Below are positions 26,101-34,090 of a stretch of 64,000 bases of DNA, piece by piece (the stretch's first letter is position 1; every line of letters starts with the position of its first letter). The DNA is taken from positions 653,657 through 717,656 of the forward strand of contig NZ_OZ007039.1 in NCBI RefSeq assembly GCF_963931675.1, written 5' to 3'. Below the pieces are notes generated by a model. It saw only the letters and a program-made list of their open reading frames with translations, ran no database searches and was not told the origin of the DNA. The stretch is from an uncultured Alistipes sp. Lineage in GTDB: Bacteria; Bacteroidota; Bacteroidia; Bacteroidales; Rikenellaceae. The position numbers and the translations under genes are program-made.

Positions 26101-27019
26101 CGAAGTGTTCAACTTCCGCGACCGCCGGGCCGAACGTGCCATTAAGAAGCACGCGGCCGCCGTCGAAGAATTGGATCGAGAGTATAAAGCACTCGAACAC
26201 GCCGTAGATAAGGCGTTAGGCGAATCGGTTTACGACAACCAAAAGGCCCTTATCAACAATATGCGCGAACAACAAGTGCACTTGCGGGCCATGTGGCAAG
26301 AGGAAGAAGGGAAGAAGAAAACCGATAGCGGCAAGGTAAGCCAATACAAGGAACAATACGAAGAATTAGGCAGCCAAATCGAAGATACCATAGCCGAAAT
26401 TACGGAAAGCGTTACGCAGACTTCGGCGAAGGACTTGGCTACGCAATTGTCCGACGCGATAGCCGAAGCCTACGCGGACGGATTCAATAGCGACAATGTA
26501 AAAAATGCGATTGAAAAGGTTACGAACCAAGTATTAGGTAATGCCGTAAAGAACGCCTTAAAGAAACAACTTCTTGAACAGCAGCTACAAAGTGCCGTAA
26601 AGCAGTTGCAGCGCGATATGGGTTTCGATAAAGAAGGCGGCGGTTCCTTCGACGGCTTGACCCCGGAAGAACAACAGCGGTTTAAGGATATGGTAAACTC
26701 GATAGCCCAAGGGTACGCCGAAGCCTTGAAGTTGTACGAAGACCTGTTTAAGGATTTGGACGATACGGGCGACCCCACTACGAGCCTATCGGGTGCGATT
26801 AAAGGAGCCAGCCAAGAGAGTATAGACCTATTGGCCGGGCAAACGAACGCCGTGCGTGTAAACCAAGTACAACAAATAGAGGTTTTGCGCCAGCAGCTTA
26901 TACACCTTGCCAACATCGACGGCAAGCTAAGCGTATCGAACCGGTACCTTGAACAGATAGAAAAAAACACTTCGGGAAGCGCGTCCGACCCGTTACGGGC
27001 GCAAGGAATAACTATGTAA
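23114..27019 (+). CDS. Tape measure protein
   Basis: 1301 residues, the longest gene in the window, implying a long tail. The N-terminal ~250 residues are coiled-coil (EFDIIANNGQINSALDETKR at the start). A hydrophobic section at ~290-325 (AAKALMATLTLGLSVAITAV) follows. There is extensive Lys/Glu coiled-coil at ~340-920, a Gly/Ala-rich membrane-active segment at ~930-1000 (LATGIATGNPLGIIQG) and a helical end. It sets tail length and probably helps the genome cross the envelope. No peptidase or lysozyme domain is visible. Confidence 0.9.
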   Translation: MNIKGGALEFDIIANNGQINSALDETKRRIQGFTDATVEGGEQMEAAFKEIAAQIDAAFRDIDAMAATHSNAISDLKKEYARLGAEAGGVYSKIYGQSGHRTDEQKKIADEIKLRERLLQEIGESADALAEEERAFKKRYEEVQKNAAAQKTFRTQLREVREELAAMELAGETNSEAYAKLQARFGQLSKAMDAVTTQANILKKGERGWEGLISGISGVAGAFSAAQGAVSLFAGENENMQKIMVKIQSLMAITIGLREVQLMLDKDEAFMLVTLRKAKDLYTAAITRMSVALGISNVAAKALMATLTLGLSVAITAVITLVSKYISKTREAKKAQEEFNSKVVETAVEPIAAINELAYAWNKLGNDMNAKNKFIEDNKDRFDDLGFSIRTVKDAEDLLVANKSKFIEACLQRAKAFAVQELAVEKYKEVLQAQQELEATPKAYVSKKGTYTDGYGVQRKGVVLEKSSNWQKAEAAVEKAEREYEALVRQQVEFSDKEREILASIGAGSEQIAEGSIAALEKTISALKTKYKEAATDTERTALLKQIQEQEALLKKIDLTATDTDGDKEKDPFTEKLEQRKKKYQEYANWLNSTNEDIRNSAKTEFAGLLADGESYEAYLKNLKRELEALPETADRNKKISVVSNELVSIEKDTYMDGYTKSLEKQISLADTLVEKLAIIADKRKELETDDSGLTKEKGAVLDTEQANIATQAQEDYAKAMRDYNDYLQSKIDAELSYQTRRRELEIAIEKETDAERKKILETQLKTLDTTQQLKQTTDYDALVEEYKTYQQKCADISAQYDKKIALATEQKNEELVAKLQEAKNKALSSAALQELQDSGAWEQLFGNLDDLTTAQIQALIAKIEAQKAQLGVELDPKDLDVVLSKLREAKDEVQTRNPFKALSTALKDYNNDASKANLSEVFKSVGATADLVKGSFDAVTGALSNMGLAGDEVTQQLLGDIGEMIGSAGQLATGIATGNPLGIIQGSIGLISSAFEVFNFRDRRAERAIKKHAAAVEELDREYKALEHAVDKALGESVYDNQKALINNMREQQVHLRAMWQEEEGKKKTDSGKVSQYKEQYEELGSQIEDTIAEITESVTQTSAKDLATQLSDAIAEAYADGFNSDNVKNAIEKVTNQVLGNAVKNALKKQLLEQQLQSAVKQLQRDMGFDKEGGGSFDGLTPEEQQRFKDMVNSIAQGYAEALKLYEDLFKDLDDTGDPTTSLSGAIKGASQESIDLLAGQTNAVRVNQVQQIEVLRQQLIHLANIDGKLSVSNRYLEQIEKNTSGSASDPLRAQGITM

Positions 27020-27023
27020 TGAT

Positions 27024-27542
27024 ATGAAAGTAAATAAACAATTGGCCCGCGACGCCAAAAAGAAAGGTATTTGCGAAGAATGGTACGACCGCCTTATAGA
27101 TACCAAGGAGAAAGACAAACTTATAAAAATGTACCTTGAAGGTATCGACTTCTGCCTAAGCAACGAGTACCCCAGCAATGAATTTATACGCCGGCACTTC
27201 GTAGGCACTTGCGAAGCCTACGGCGTATTCCTCGACCGAGCTATTACGGCCGGAAACTTCCGGCACGTAGTAGCCCTTGGGCATTGCGAGGGTACAGCCA
27301 CTTACGACGGTTGGAACGTCGGGCAGGTATTCGTAAAGCACCAAAGCCGGTTAAAGGTTCTTGCTACCGGTAATTCCTTCGTCATGGTAGACGTATTCGA
27401 CGATACCACCGTAGAGGTAGAAGCGCGGGATAACGCGAAGATTTGCGTAAACCACTACGGCGGGAACTTGACGACCACCACCGGCGACGGCGAAGGACAC
27501 GCGACAATAAAAGTTATTCATAAAACGACTAAAACGTATTGA
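27024..27542 (+). CDS. Tail protein of unknown function
   Basis: 172 residues. N-terminal helices (KKKGICEEWYDRLIDTKEKD) with CEAYGVFLDRAITAG, then a repetitive beta segment (NSFVMVDVFDDTTVEVEARD, ICVNHYGGNLTTTTGDG) resembling a small beta-helix. It lies between tape measure and distal tail genes, so a tail tip or cell-contact role is likely. Not otherwise recognised. Confidence 0.55.
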   Translation: MKVNKQLARDAKKKGICEEWYDRLIDTKEKDKLIKMYLEGIDFCLSNEYPSNEFIRRHFVGTCEAYGVFLDRAITAGNFRHVVALGHCEGTATYDGWNVGQVFVKHQSRLKVLATGNSFVMVDVFDDTTVEVEARDNAKICVNHYGGNLTTTTGDGEGHATIKVIHKTTKTY

Positions 27543-27543
27543 T

Positions 27544-28752
27544 ATGGCAGACGAAAGTAACATTATCCTAAATATGCCTTTCGATGAAGCGGCCGGTTCT
27601 ACCGTTGCCTACGATTACAGCAAGACACGGGCGGACGGTACGGTAGTAGAAGCGGACTTTACCGGCGGAAAGCAAGGCAATTGTATAAAGTTCGACGGTA
27701 ACGGGCATTGCGATATAGACAAAAACGTAATTCCCCTTACCGGAAACTTTACCCTTCTTGCTTGGTTGAAGCGTTCGGCCTTCCCGGACGGTTTTACAGG
27801 CAAGCGTATCGGATTTTTCGCACGGTGGGAAGCGTTGGAAGGTTATACGGAAGCGTGGTTTAACCTTGCGGCCGATACTTGGGGCTATTGGGTTATCGTC
27901 AAAGAGGGCCTAACAATCCGCATTTACCTTGACACCGCATTAGTGCAGACCATTACGCTACCGGCCCAGCCTACCGGTTTCGCTATCCTGCAAGACATTT
28001 ATACGACCGCCAACGGTTACGGTTGTATCGACGAATTGAAGGTATATAATACCGCTTTAACGCAGGCGGAAATTACCGATAGTATCGCTACGGTGGCGCA
28101 ATTGGCTTACAGCATAGACGGAACCGATTTTAAGGCTTGGGATATTTATGTAAGCGAAAGTAGCGGCCTTCTTGACCGGCCCAAGATGAAAGCCCCGGTT
28201 TCCGTCGATTGGCCGGATTATCACGGGGAGATAGTAGACCTTGAAAACAAGATACTGCAACCCCGCGAAATAACCCTTAATTGCTTTATGAAAGCGAACG
28301 GGAAGGTAGACTTTGTTACGAAGCTAAACGACTTCTTGGACGTATTCAGCCGGCCCAACACCCAGCGGCTTATGGTAGATATACACCCTACAAAACCGTT
28401 GCTTTACGAAGTCTATAACGAAAACGGGGTAGCTATTAACAAGCGTTGGCGCGACGACCTTATGGTAGGAACCTTTACCTTGAAGTTGAAGGAACCCGAC
28501 CCGGTAAAGCGTATCGTACGGCACCAGCGTTTAAGCAATGACACGAAGACGCTAACGATTACCCTAACCAGCAGAAAATCGGTTACTATCTTTTGGGGCG
28601 ACGGAACCCAAACGAACGACGTTTACGGAACCGACGTAACAACCAGCCACGAATATACGACCGACGGAATTTTTTACGCTATTGTCGCCGGCGTTATCGA
28701 AGAAATAGAAAGTTTCACTACTAACGGTATTATCGTATGGAACAAATTATAG
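27544..28752 (+). CDS. Distal tail protein with LamG-like lectin domain and PKD-like end
   Basis: 402 residues in three parts. Residues ~5-180 look like a LamG/concanavalin-type sandwich (MPFDEAAGSTVAYDYSKTRA, NFTLLAWLKRSAF, GYGCIDELKVYNTALTQAEI). Residues ~190-320 fit a distal tail (Dit-like) domain (KAPVSVDWPDYHGEIVDLEN, REITLNCFMKANGKVDFVTK). The last ~70 residues, with VTIFWGDGTQTN, resemble a PKD-type fold. The lectin part probably binds host capsule or surface glycans at the tail end. The stop overlaps the next gene by 16 nt. Confidence 0.7.
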   Translation: MADESNIILNMPFDEAAGSTVAYDYSKTRADGTVVEADFTGGKQGNCIKFDGNGHCDIDKNVIPLTGNFTLLAWLKRSAFPDGFTGKRIGFFARWEALEGYTEAWFNLAADTWGYWVIVKEGLTIRIYLDTALVQTITLPAQPTGFAILQDIYTTANGYGCIDELKVYNTALTQAEITDSIATVAQLAYSIDGTDFKAWDIYVSESSGLLDRPKMKAPVSVDWPDYHGEIVDLENKILQPREITLNCFMKANGKVDFVTKLNDFLDVFSRPNTQRLMVDIHPTKPLLYEVYNENGVAINKRWRDDLMVGTFTLKLKEPDPVKRIVRHQRLSNDTKTLTITLTSRKSVTIFWGDGTQTNDVYGTDVTTSHEYTTDGIFYAIVAGVIEEIESFTTNGIIVWNKL

Positions 28753-31715
28753 TAAGACACCCGGACGGGACTACGGCCCTTTTGACTTCGCGGGCGCATA
28801 AATCCGGCGTTACCAAGGCTGAACAGAGTATTACGCTGTTAGGGGCCGATACGGTGGCGATAACCGTTAAAAGTGCCACGCCCTTAACCTTCCATTTGGG
28901 CGACCAAATAGACGTTTACGGGAAGACCTATACCCTTAACCAGCTTCCGGGCATTAAGAAGACCGGAAACAGGAACTTCGAATATACCCTTACTTTTGAA
29001 GGGGTACAGTACGAGTTAATCGACGCGCAATTTTTGTTACCAGACGATACCGTATTAGACAGCTTTACGGGCGATTTGGAAGACTTCTTAGGTATTCTTA
29101 TAGGGAACCTTACCCGTGTATATCCGGGTAAATGGACGTTAGGCGTTTTCCCGGCCGATACGGAGTTTAAGACGCTAACCTATACGGAAAAGAATTGTTT
29201 GGAAGTGTTGCAAGACCTTTGCGAGCAATACAGCACCGAATTTGAGATTACCCAAGCTAACGGCGTTCGTACGCTCAATATCAAAACGGCCGGGGTAAAC
29301 TTCCCCTATACCTTCCGGTACGGGCGTACCGGCGGGCTTTACGAATTGACGCGCCAAAACATCAATTCCAAGAATGTAGTTACCCGGCTATACGTCTATG
29401 GCGGTAGTAGCAACCTTGGGGACAAATACCGTTATACCCGCCTTTGTCTTCCGGGCAAGGCTAAGAACGCTTCCTACATCGAAGACGCGGCCGCTATTGC
29501 GGCTTACGGGTTGAAGGAGAATACAAAGATATTCGACGACATCAAACCCGAACGCTACGGCGAAGTAACCGCCGCCGGAAGCGCGTATTATGCCTTTAAG
29601 GACGCTACTATGAACTTCGACCTTAACGAAAAGGATAGCGCGGGTAATACAAAGTGGCTTATAGACGGAGTGAACGCAAAGGTAAAGTTCACTACCGGGA
29701 ACTTGGCCGGCTATGAATTTGACGTACACAAGTACGACCACGCGACGAAGGAAATACAGGTAGTACCGTTCACGGACGAAAACGGCATGAAGTTCCCCAG
29801 CGAAACAAGTGCGGCGTTTCAGTTCGGCGTAGGCGATAAGTATTTCTTCACGGATATAAATTTGCCGGACGCTTACAAGACCGACGCAGAAAACGAACTG
29901 CTTGCGGAAGGTAACAAGGCAATAACCGAATACAGCCAGCCGCAAGTACAATACGGGTTAAGTATCGACGAAAATTTTATACGTCAGTTCGCCGGCGAAT
30001 TGACCGTAGTAAACCTTTTCGCCGTCGGCGATTATATCCCGGTGGAAGATGAAGACATAGGCGTAAACAAATCGGTACGAATTACAGCCTTTACGCGCGA
30101 TTTGTTGCGGGAATACAAGTATAATATAACCTTGGGCGACAGCGTAACCAAAACGACGATTACCCGCGTTATCGAAGACTTGCAGAAAATCGACAATGTT
30201 ATAGAGATAAACGACCTTGCCGACCCGTCGAAGGCCCGCCGCAATTGGAAAGCCAGCCAAGAGGTATTAGCTAACGTGTTCGACCCCGAAGGCCACTATT
30301 ACAGCGAGAAGATAAGGCCGCTTTCGATTGAAACGACCATGTTAGCAACCGGCGCACGTTCCCAGCAGTTCGTATTACAGAATACCCGCTTTGAACCGAA
30401 CTACGAAGGGAATCCCAATACGGTAAAGGTGGTAGGCGGTACGCTGGTTCACTACACGATAGCGGAAATCGTAAAAAGTTGGCAGCTAAATACTGCTACC
30501 TTTTCGAACCTTGTAAGCGGGACGGTGTACTATATATACGCCCGTTGCCAAAAGACCGGTACGGCCGGAAACATCGTTTTCGATACAGTACAGCGAAAGG
30601 TAGACAGCGACCCGACATATTACTATTTCCTGGTAGGAAGCCTAAGCAGCGCAATAACAGACACCGACGGAAAGCGGCCGGCGCGTCTTATTGCCCTTAC
30701 TTATGGCGCAACGACCATTAACGGACGCTTCATTACAACGGGACGTATTCAGACGGGCGACGGGAATACATATATAGACCTTGATAATAACCAATTTAGG
30801 ATAGGCAATGCAAATCGGGCGATAGAATACAACGTAAATAATTCAGGGGCCGTAAAAATAACGAACGCAACGGTAGAACTTAAAAACACCAGCGGGCAAA
30901 CAATGGTTTATTTTAGCGGTACGGACGGTTCTGGGCAGCTTGCCAAAGGTAATATAACTTGGGATAAAGACGGCAATTTGAAAGCCAAGGGGGGAATATT
31001 TACAGACGTGAAAATTTCGGGTTCTTTGCGTAACCCGTTTACACAAGCATCCGATTCCATAGACGTAAATTATAGCGATAATGTGGTACTACTTTCAAGT
31101 GGTGGAGGTTGGATAACTGCATATAGTATCCCTTGGGACTTGGGACAAAGCGGAAGACGTATTTGTTTGGTAAGCTATCGTTGGGGAAGCACTATAAGTC
31201 AAGGGTGGGCAGGTATTAGCGCGCCGAGCGGAAAATATTTTTTCGAAGATGGTATATCAAAATCGGAATTACAAATTAGCCGCGAAGTTATAGAGTTAAT
31301 GGGGTATGGCGATGATGAAACCTTTTTTGGGTGGATAGTTCTGCGCCGTGTCAATATGATGACAACCTCGCGGTACGGCCGAAATTTGAATGTATTGGCG
31401 CAAGGAGTTGTTTCCGGGTATTCTTCGGGGGCTTCTATTTCCTATAAATCATTTGACGACGGTAGTTTATCCGTTAGCAGATTGGGCGAAGGTAGATATA
31501 GGGTAAATGTACCTTCTAATTGGGGATTGATAGCAGGAAGCTATATAGTTATGGCAACAGGAAAGGGCTATTCCGCCGGTAGTTCAACTGCCCCTATAAA
31601 AGCTACCGTAGTAAATTTGCAATCTACTTATTTCGAAGTAGATACAAGCGACGACGAAAGCCGTAACGATGGTTCATTTATATTTCAAATAACAAATTTG
31701 AACGATTGGTTATAA
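28737..31715 (+). CDS. Tail tip/tail-associated protein with exchangeable C-terminus
   Basis: 992 residues. The first ~380 match tail-hub proteins (FHLGDQIDVYGKTYTLNQLP, DLCEQYSTEFEITQANGVRT, NINSKNVVTRLYVYGG). The middle has beta-helical fiber character (GDGNTYIDLDNNQFRIGNAN). From ~31,010 on, codon use becomes more AT-rich and Ser/Gly/Tyr-rich (VVSGYSSGASISYKSF), unlike upstream. This suggests a C-terminal receptor-binding module acquired by recombination. It is the last gene before palindrome D, so it closes the capsid/tail transcript. Confidence 0.75.
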   Translation: MEQIIVRHPDGTTALLTSRAHKSGVTKAEQSITLLGADTVAITVKSATPLTFHLGDQIDVYGKTYTLNQLPGIKKTGNRNFEYTLTFEGVQYELIDAQFLLPDDTVLDSFTGDLEDFLGILIGNLTRVYPGKWTLGVFPADTEFKTLTYTEKNCLEVLQDLCEQYSTEFEITQANGVRTLNIKTAGVNFPYTFRYGRTGGLYELTRQNINSKNVVTRLYVYGGSSNLGDKYRYTRLCLPGKAKNASYIEDAAAIAAYGLKENTKIFDDIKPERYGEVTAAGSAYYAFKDATMNFDLNEKDSAGNTKWLIDGVNAKVKFTTGNLAGYEFDVHKYDHATKEIQVVPFTDENGMKFPSETSAAFQFGVGDKYFFTDINLPDAYKTDAENELLAEGNKAITEYSQPQVQYGLSIDENFIRQFAGELTVVNLFAVGDYIPVEDEDIGVNKSVRITAFTRDLLREYKYNITLGDSVTKTTITRVIEDLQKIDNVIEINDLADPSKARRNWKASQEVLANVFDPEGHYYSEKIRPLSIETTMLATGARSQQFVLQNTRFEPNYEGNPNTVKVVGGTLVHYTIAEIVKSWQLNTATFSNLVSGTVYYIYARCQKTGTAGNIVFDTVQRKVDSDPTYYYFLVGSLSSAITDTDGKRPARLIALTYGATTINGRFITTGRIQTGDGNTYIDLDNNQFRIGNANRAIEYNVNNSGAVKITNATVELKNTSGQTMVYFSGTDGSGQLAKGNITWDKDGNLKAKGGIFTDVKISGSLRNPFTQASDSIDVNYSDNVVLLSSGGGWITAYSIPWDLGQSGRRICLVSYRWGSTISQGWAGISAPSGKYFFEDGISKSELQISREVIELMGYGDDETFFGWIVLRRVNMMTTSRYGRNLNVLAQGVVSGYSSGASISYKSFDDGSLSVSRLGEGRYRVNVPSNWGLIAGSYIVMATGKGYSAGSSTAPIKATVVNLQSTYFEVDTSDDESRNDGSFIFQITNLNDWL

Positions 31716-31742
31716 ATTGAGTTTTTAATATTTTACCAACAA

Positions 31743-31776
31743 GCGTATTATTATAATACGCAAGTGGGTATTTTTG
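31743..31776 (+). promoter_or_regulatory. Palindromic phage operator plus -7 box, copy D
   Basis: GCGTATTA-TTA-TAATACGC (31743-31761), perfect 8-bp arms, followed 7 nt later by TATTTTTG (31769-31776), the same -7 box at nearly the same distance as in copy B. It starts the DGR/lysis block; the ATG at 31799 is preceded by TAGGAGAA, a visible Shine-Dalgarno-like site. Confidence 0.65.
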
Positions 31777-31798
31777 TGTAACTTAAAAAATAGGAGAA

Positions 31799-32068
31799 AT
31801 GAGTACAACGAGAGGGGGCGAAACGGTTTCCGCCCAAATTGGAAGAATTGGCCCCATTGAAGGGCTAAGTTCGGGTAACTTCAAATTAGAAGGTACGCCG
31901 TTCAATATTAAGAACGACGGAGAAACCGCCGTAGTTCTTGAAGTAAACCTTTGGGGAATGGAGCCGGGCGAGTTCGTAGCTACGCGCTTCGAAACGGGCT
32001 GGAACCCCGAAATAGTCCGCGAGATTAAGCAAACGAGTATTAACGCTACCCTTGTTTGGGGGTACTAA
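31799..32068 (+). CDS. Small tail-associated protein upstream of DGR target
   Basis: 89 residues, beta-rich (SAQIGRIGPIEGLSSGNFKL, AVVLEVNLWGMEPGEFVATR). It ends 13 nt before the variable protein gene and is the first gene of its transcript. Likely an adaptor or chaperone for the variable tail fiber. Not recognised beyond its position. Confidence 0.55.
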   Translation: MSTTRGGETVSAQIGRIGPIEGLSSGNFKLEGTPFNIKNDGETAVVLEVNLWGMEPGEFVATRFETGWNPEIVREIKQTSINATLVWGY

Positions 32069-32081
32069 ATCTTATACGGCT

Positions 32082-33401
32082 ATGGGTTTATTGATTGGAG
32101 TAGGAAACACGAAGCCGACGTTTCCCTACGATTACTACTACGGTATAGAATGGGATTCTAACGTAGCTTCTTCGGCTTGTACCCGAATTGGTCGCCCGGA
32201 ACTTCACGTTTCGCTGCCTATTCAAAGTAAAATGCGCCGTTGTATCTTGCGCGATAACGGAACGGTGGCTTACTACCTTCATGCGAACGACAGCACCAAG
32301 CGCGATACGGGGGCGGCTGCCAAACTTGACGGTACCGACGGGCAGGTAATGGTAGAAATACCGGCCCACTACCGCAAGTTCGAAGTAGACGGTACTAAAT
32401 TTCGCTGTCTTCTTTCTGAACACGCATTACCGGGGTTCCACTTGGTACCGCTTGCCTATCGTTCGGCTTACGAAGCTGCCGTAGACCGTACCGTATCGGC
32501 TACGCCGAAACTTGCAAGCGTCGTAAACACTTCTACGGCTTTCCGGGGCGGTAACAATAATTCTTCTTGGGACGGAACATATAGAAGCCTTTTAGGTATG
32601 CCGGCTACATCTATTAGCCTTACCAACTTTCGGAAGTATGCCCGAAACCGGGGGAATGCCGGCAAGAACGGGGCCGGTTGGAATTGCGACGTTTACGAGG
32701 TACAAAAATCTTGCTGGTGGCTTTATGCCGTCGAATACGCTAACTTTAATTGCCAACTTGCCTATAACGCGGAACCTACGAGCGAAGGATATAAGCATGG
32801 CGGATTAAGCCAAGGCGTTACCAATATGAGCGATTGGAGCGGCTATAACAGTTATAACCCTATGGTTCCTTGCGGGGTTACTAATTCTTTGGGGAATAAA
32901 ACCGGTGTAGTAAACTACACTTACAAGAAAAGCGACGACACCGACGGCCAAACCCTTAGCGTACCCAGCTACCGAGGTTTGGAAAATCCTTTCGGGCACG
33001 TTTGGAGTTGGACGGACGGCTGTAAGTGCAATATTCAGCCGGACGCAAGCGGCGGACTAAGTGAGTTTTTCGTATGTACCGACCCGGCTAAGTACCAAGA
33101 TAGCGACTATACCGACTACGAAAAGCGCGGCGAGTTACCCCGAAAGGAAGGCTACGTTAAAATTATGATGATTGGCGAGTACGGCGAGAATATGCCGGTA
33201 GAGGTAGGCGCAAGTTCTACTACTTACTTCGCCGATTACTTCTATACGAACGTAGCAAGCAATACCGGACAAAGGGGCGTGCGTTTCGGCGGTGATGCGT
33301 CTCACGGCGCGCTTGCCGGCTTTTCGTTCGCGTATACGGCTTACGCGGCTTCGTCTGCGTATGCGTCTGTCGGCTCCCGGCTTTGCTTTTTACCCGTTTG
33401 A
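32082..33401 (+). CDS. DGR variable protein (C-type lectin/FGE-sulfatase fold tail fiber)
   Basis: 439 residues from ATG 32082; a TTG at 32052 is in frame but overlaps the previous gene. The C-terminal ~180 residues have the formylglycine-generating-enzyme type lectin fold: LENPFGHVWSWTDGCKC, EYGENMPVEVGASSTTYFAD and the final GGDASHGALAGFSFAYTAYA leading to GSRLCFLPV. The last ~42 codons are the variable repeat, where nearly all changes fall at adenines of the template. In known DGRs this surface binds diverse ligands, so this is most likely the receptor-binding tip of the phage tail. Expressed from copy D. Confidence 0.9.
   Translation: MGLLIGVGNTKPTFPYDYYYGIEWDSNVASSACTRIGRPELHVSLPIQSKMRRCILRDNGTVAYYLHANDSTKRDTGAAAKLDGTDGQVMVEIPAHYRKFEVDGTKFRCLLSEHALPGFHLVPLAYRSAYEAAVDRTVSATPKLASVVNTSTAFRGGNNNSSWDGTYRSLLGMPATSISLTNFRKYARNRGNAGKNGAGWNCDVYEVQKSCWWLYAVEYANFNCQLAYNAEPTSEGYKHGGLSQGVTNMSDWSGYNSYNPMVPCGVTNSLGNKTGVVNYTYKKSDDTDGQTLSVPSYRGLENPFGHVWSWTDGCKCNIQPDASGGLSEFFVCTDPAKYQDSDYTDYEKRGELPRKEGYVKIMMIGEYGENMPVEVGASSTTYFADYFYTNVASNTGQRGVRFGGDASHGALAGFSFAYTAYAASSAYASVGSRLCFLPV
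33274..33383 (+). repeat. DGR variable repeat (VR)
   Basis: 110 bp aligning without gaps to 33866-33975. There are 23 differences: 22 at template adenines (A to G, C or T) and one T-to-G at position 10. The remaining 81 non-adenine positions are identical. Beyond the end the two differ by a 3-nt indel but share TTTTTA, so the initiation-of-homing segment is short or degenerate. Confidence 0.95.
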
Positions 33402-33440
33402 AACGACACGTAACGGAACGCATTTAACAAAGGTTTAATT

Positions 33441-33486
33441 ACGGCGGGCTTTCGAATTAGCCCAAATAAGGACGAATGCCCGCCGT
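33441..33486 (+). other. Long hairpin downstream of VR
   Basis: ACGGCGGGC (33441-33449) pairs with GCCCGCCGT (33478-33486), and inside it GGGCT pairs with AGCCC (33447/33459). Hairpin or cruciform elements after VR stimulate retrohoming in studied DGRs, but those sit closer to VR than the ~58 nt here. It may instead be the terminator of the variable protein gene. Confidence 0.5.
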
Positions 33487-33502
33487 TCAATTTTTCGCAA
33501 AA

Positions 33503-33844
33503 ATGGAAAACAACAACAGACAGGACGACGGAAGTTTGGCTTTTTTGCAGATTGAGCCGGACGCGAATAACAAGCATTTCAACTGCCCGGAAACAAACCA
33601 GCAAAAGTTAATCAATCTTTCGTTTTGGGTTGTAGACTATTTGGACGACGTTAAAACGAAGTTCGGAAATAACCGCTTCTTGGTTAAAATTAAATTCAAA
33701 CTTGAAGACACGGATAGCGAAGCGCGAAAGTTCTTTACCAATTCGCAAGAAATTAAATATATACTTGGGAAGATTAAAGAACGCAACGCATTTCCTCGAA
33801 AAGTAACTATGAGGGCTTCGGGAACACGGTATTATTTTGAGTAA
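33503..33844 (+). CDS. DGR-embedded accessory protein of unknown function
   Basis: 113 residues from ATG 33503; an earlier in-frame ATG at 33476 falls in the hairpin arm and is less likely. N-terminus polar (MENNNRQDDGSLAFLQIEP), then an alpha/beta domain (LINLSFWVVDYLDDVKTKFG, NNRFLVKIKFKLEDTDSEAR, KYILGKIKERNAFPRKVTMR). It lies exactly between VR and TR. It does not look like the four-helix Avd accessory protein of BPP-1, so it could be a different DGR accessory factor or an unrelated tail gene. AT-rich relative to its neighbours. Confidence 0.6.
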   Translation: MENNNRQDDGSLAFLQIEPDANNKHFNCPETNQQKLINLSFWVVDYLDDVKTKFGNNRFLVKIKFKLEDTDSEARKFFTNSQEIKYILGKIKERNAFPRKVTMRASGTRYYFE

Positions 33845-33865
33845 AAATAAAGGCGGTTTACCCTT

Positions 33866-33975
33866 GGGGCGTGCTTTTCGGCGGTAATGCGAATAACAGC
33901 GCGAATGCCGGCTTTTCGTACGCGAATACGAATAACACGGCTTCGAATACGAATGCGAATATCGGCTCCCAGCTA
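33866..33975 (+). repeat. DGR template repeat (TR)
   Basis: Non-coding copy of the VR with 28 adenines in 110 nt. In the VR reading frame it has ten AAY codons, the typical template design that allows wide amino-acid sampling without stops. It lies between the accessory gene and the reverse transcriptase, in the same direction. A small hairpin TTGCC-ACTT-GGCAA follows at 34002-34015. The gap 33845-34090 holds no other gene. Confidence 0.95.
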
Positions 33976-34090
33976 TGCAGATTTTTAACGGGGTAAAAAC
34001 CTTGCCACTTGGCAAAAAACAACAACTATTTAAGGGGTATTAGTAGGGATTCCCGAACGTTCCCTAAGAAATCAGCAAACAAGTAGCGCA

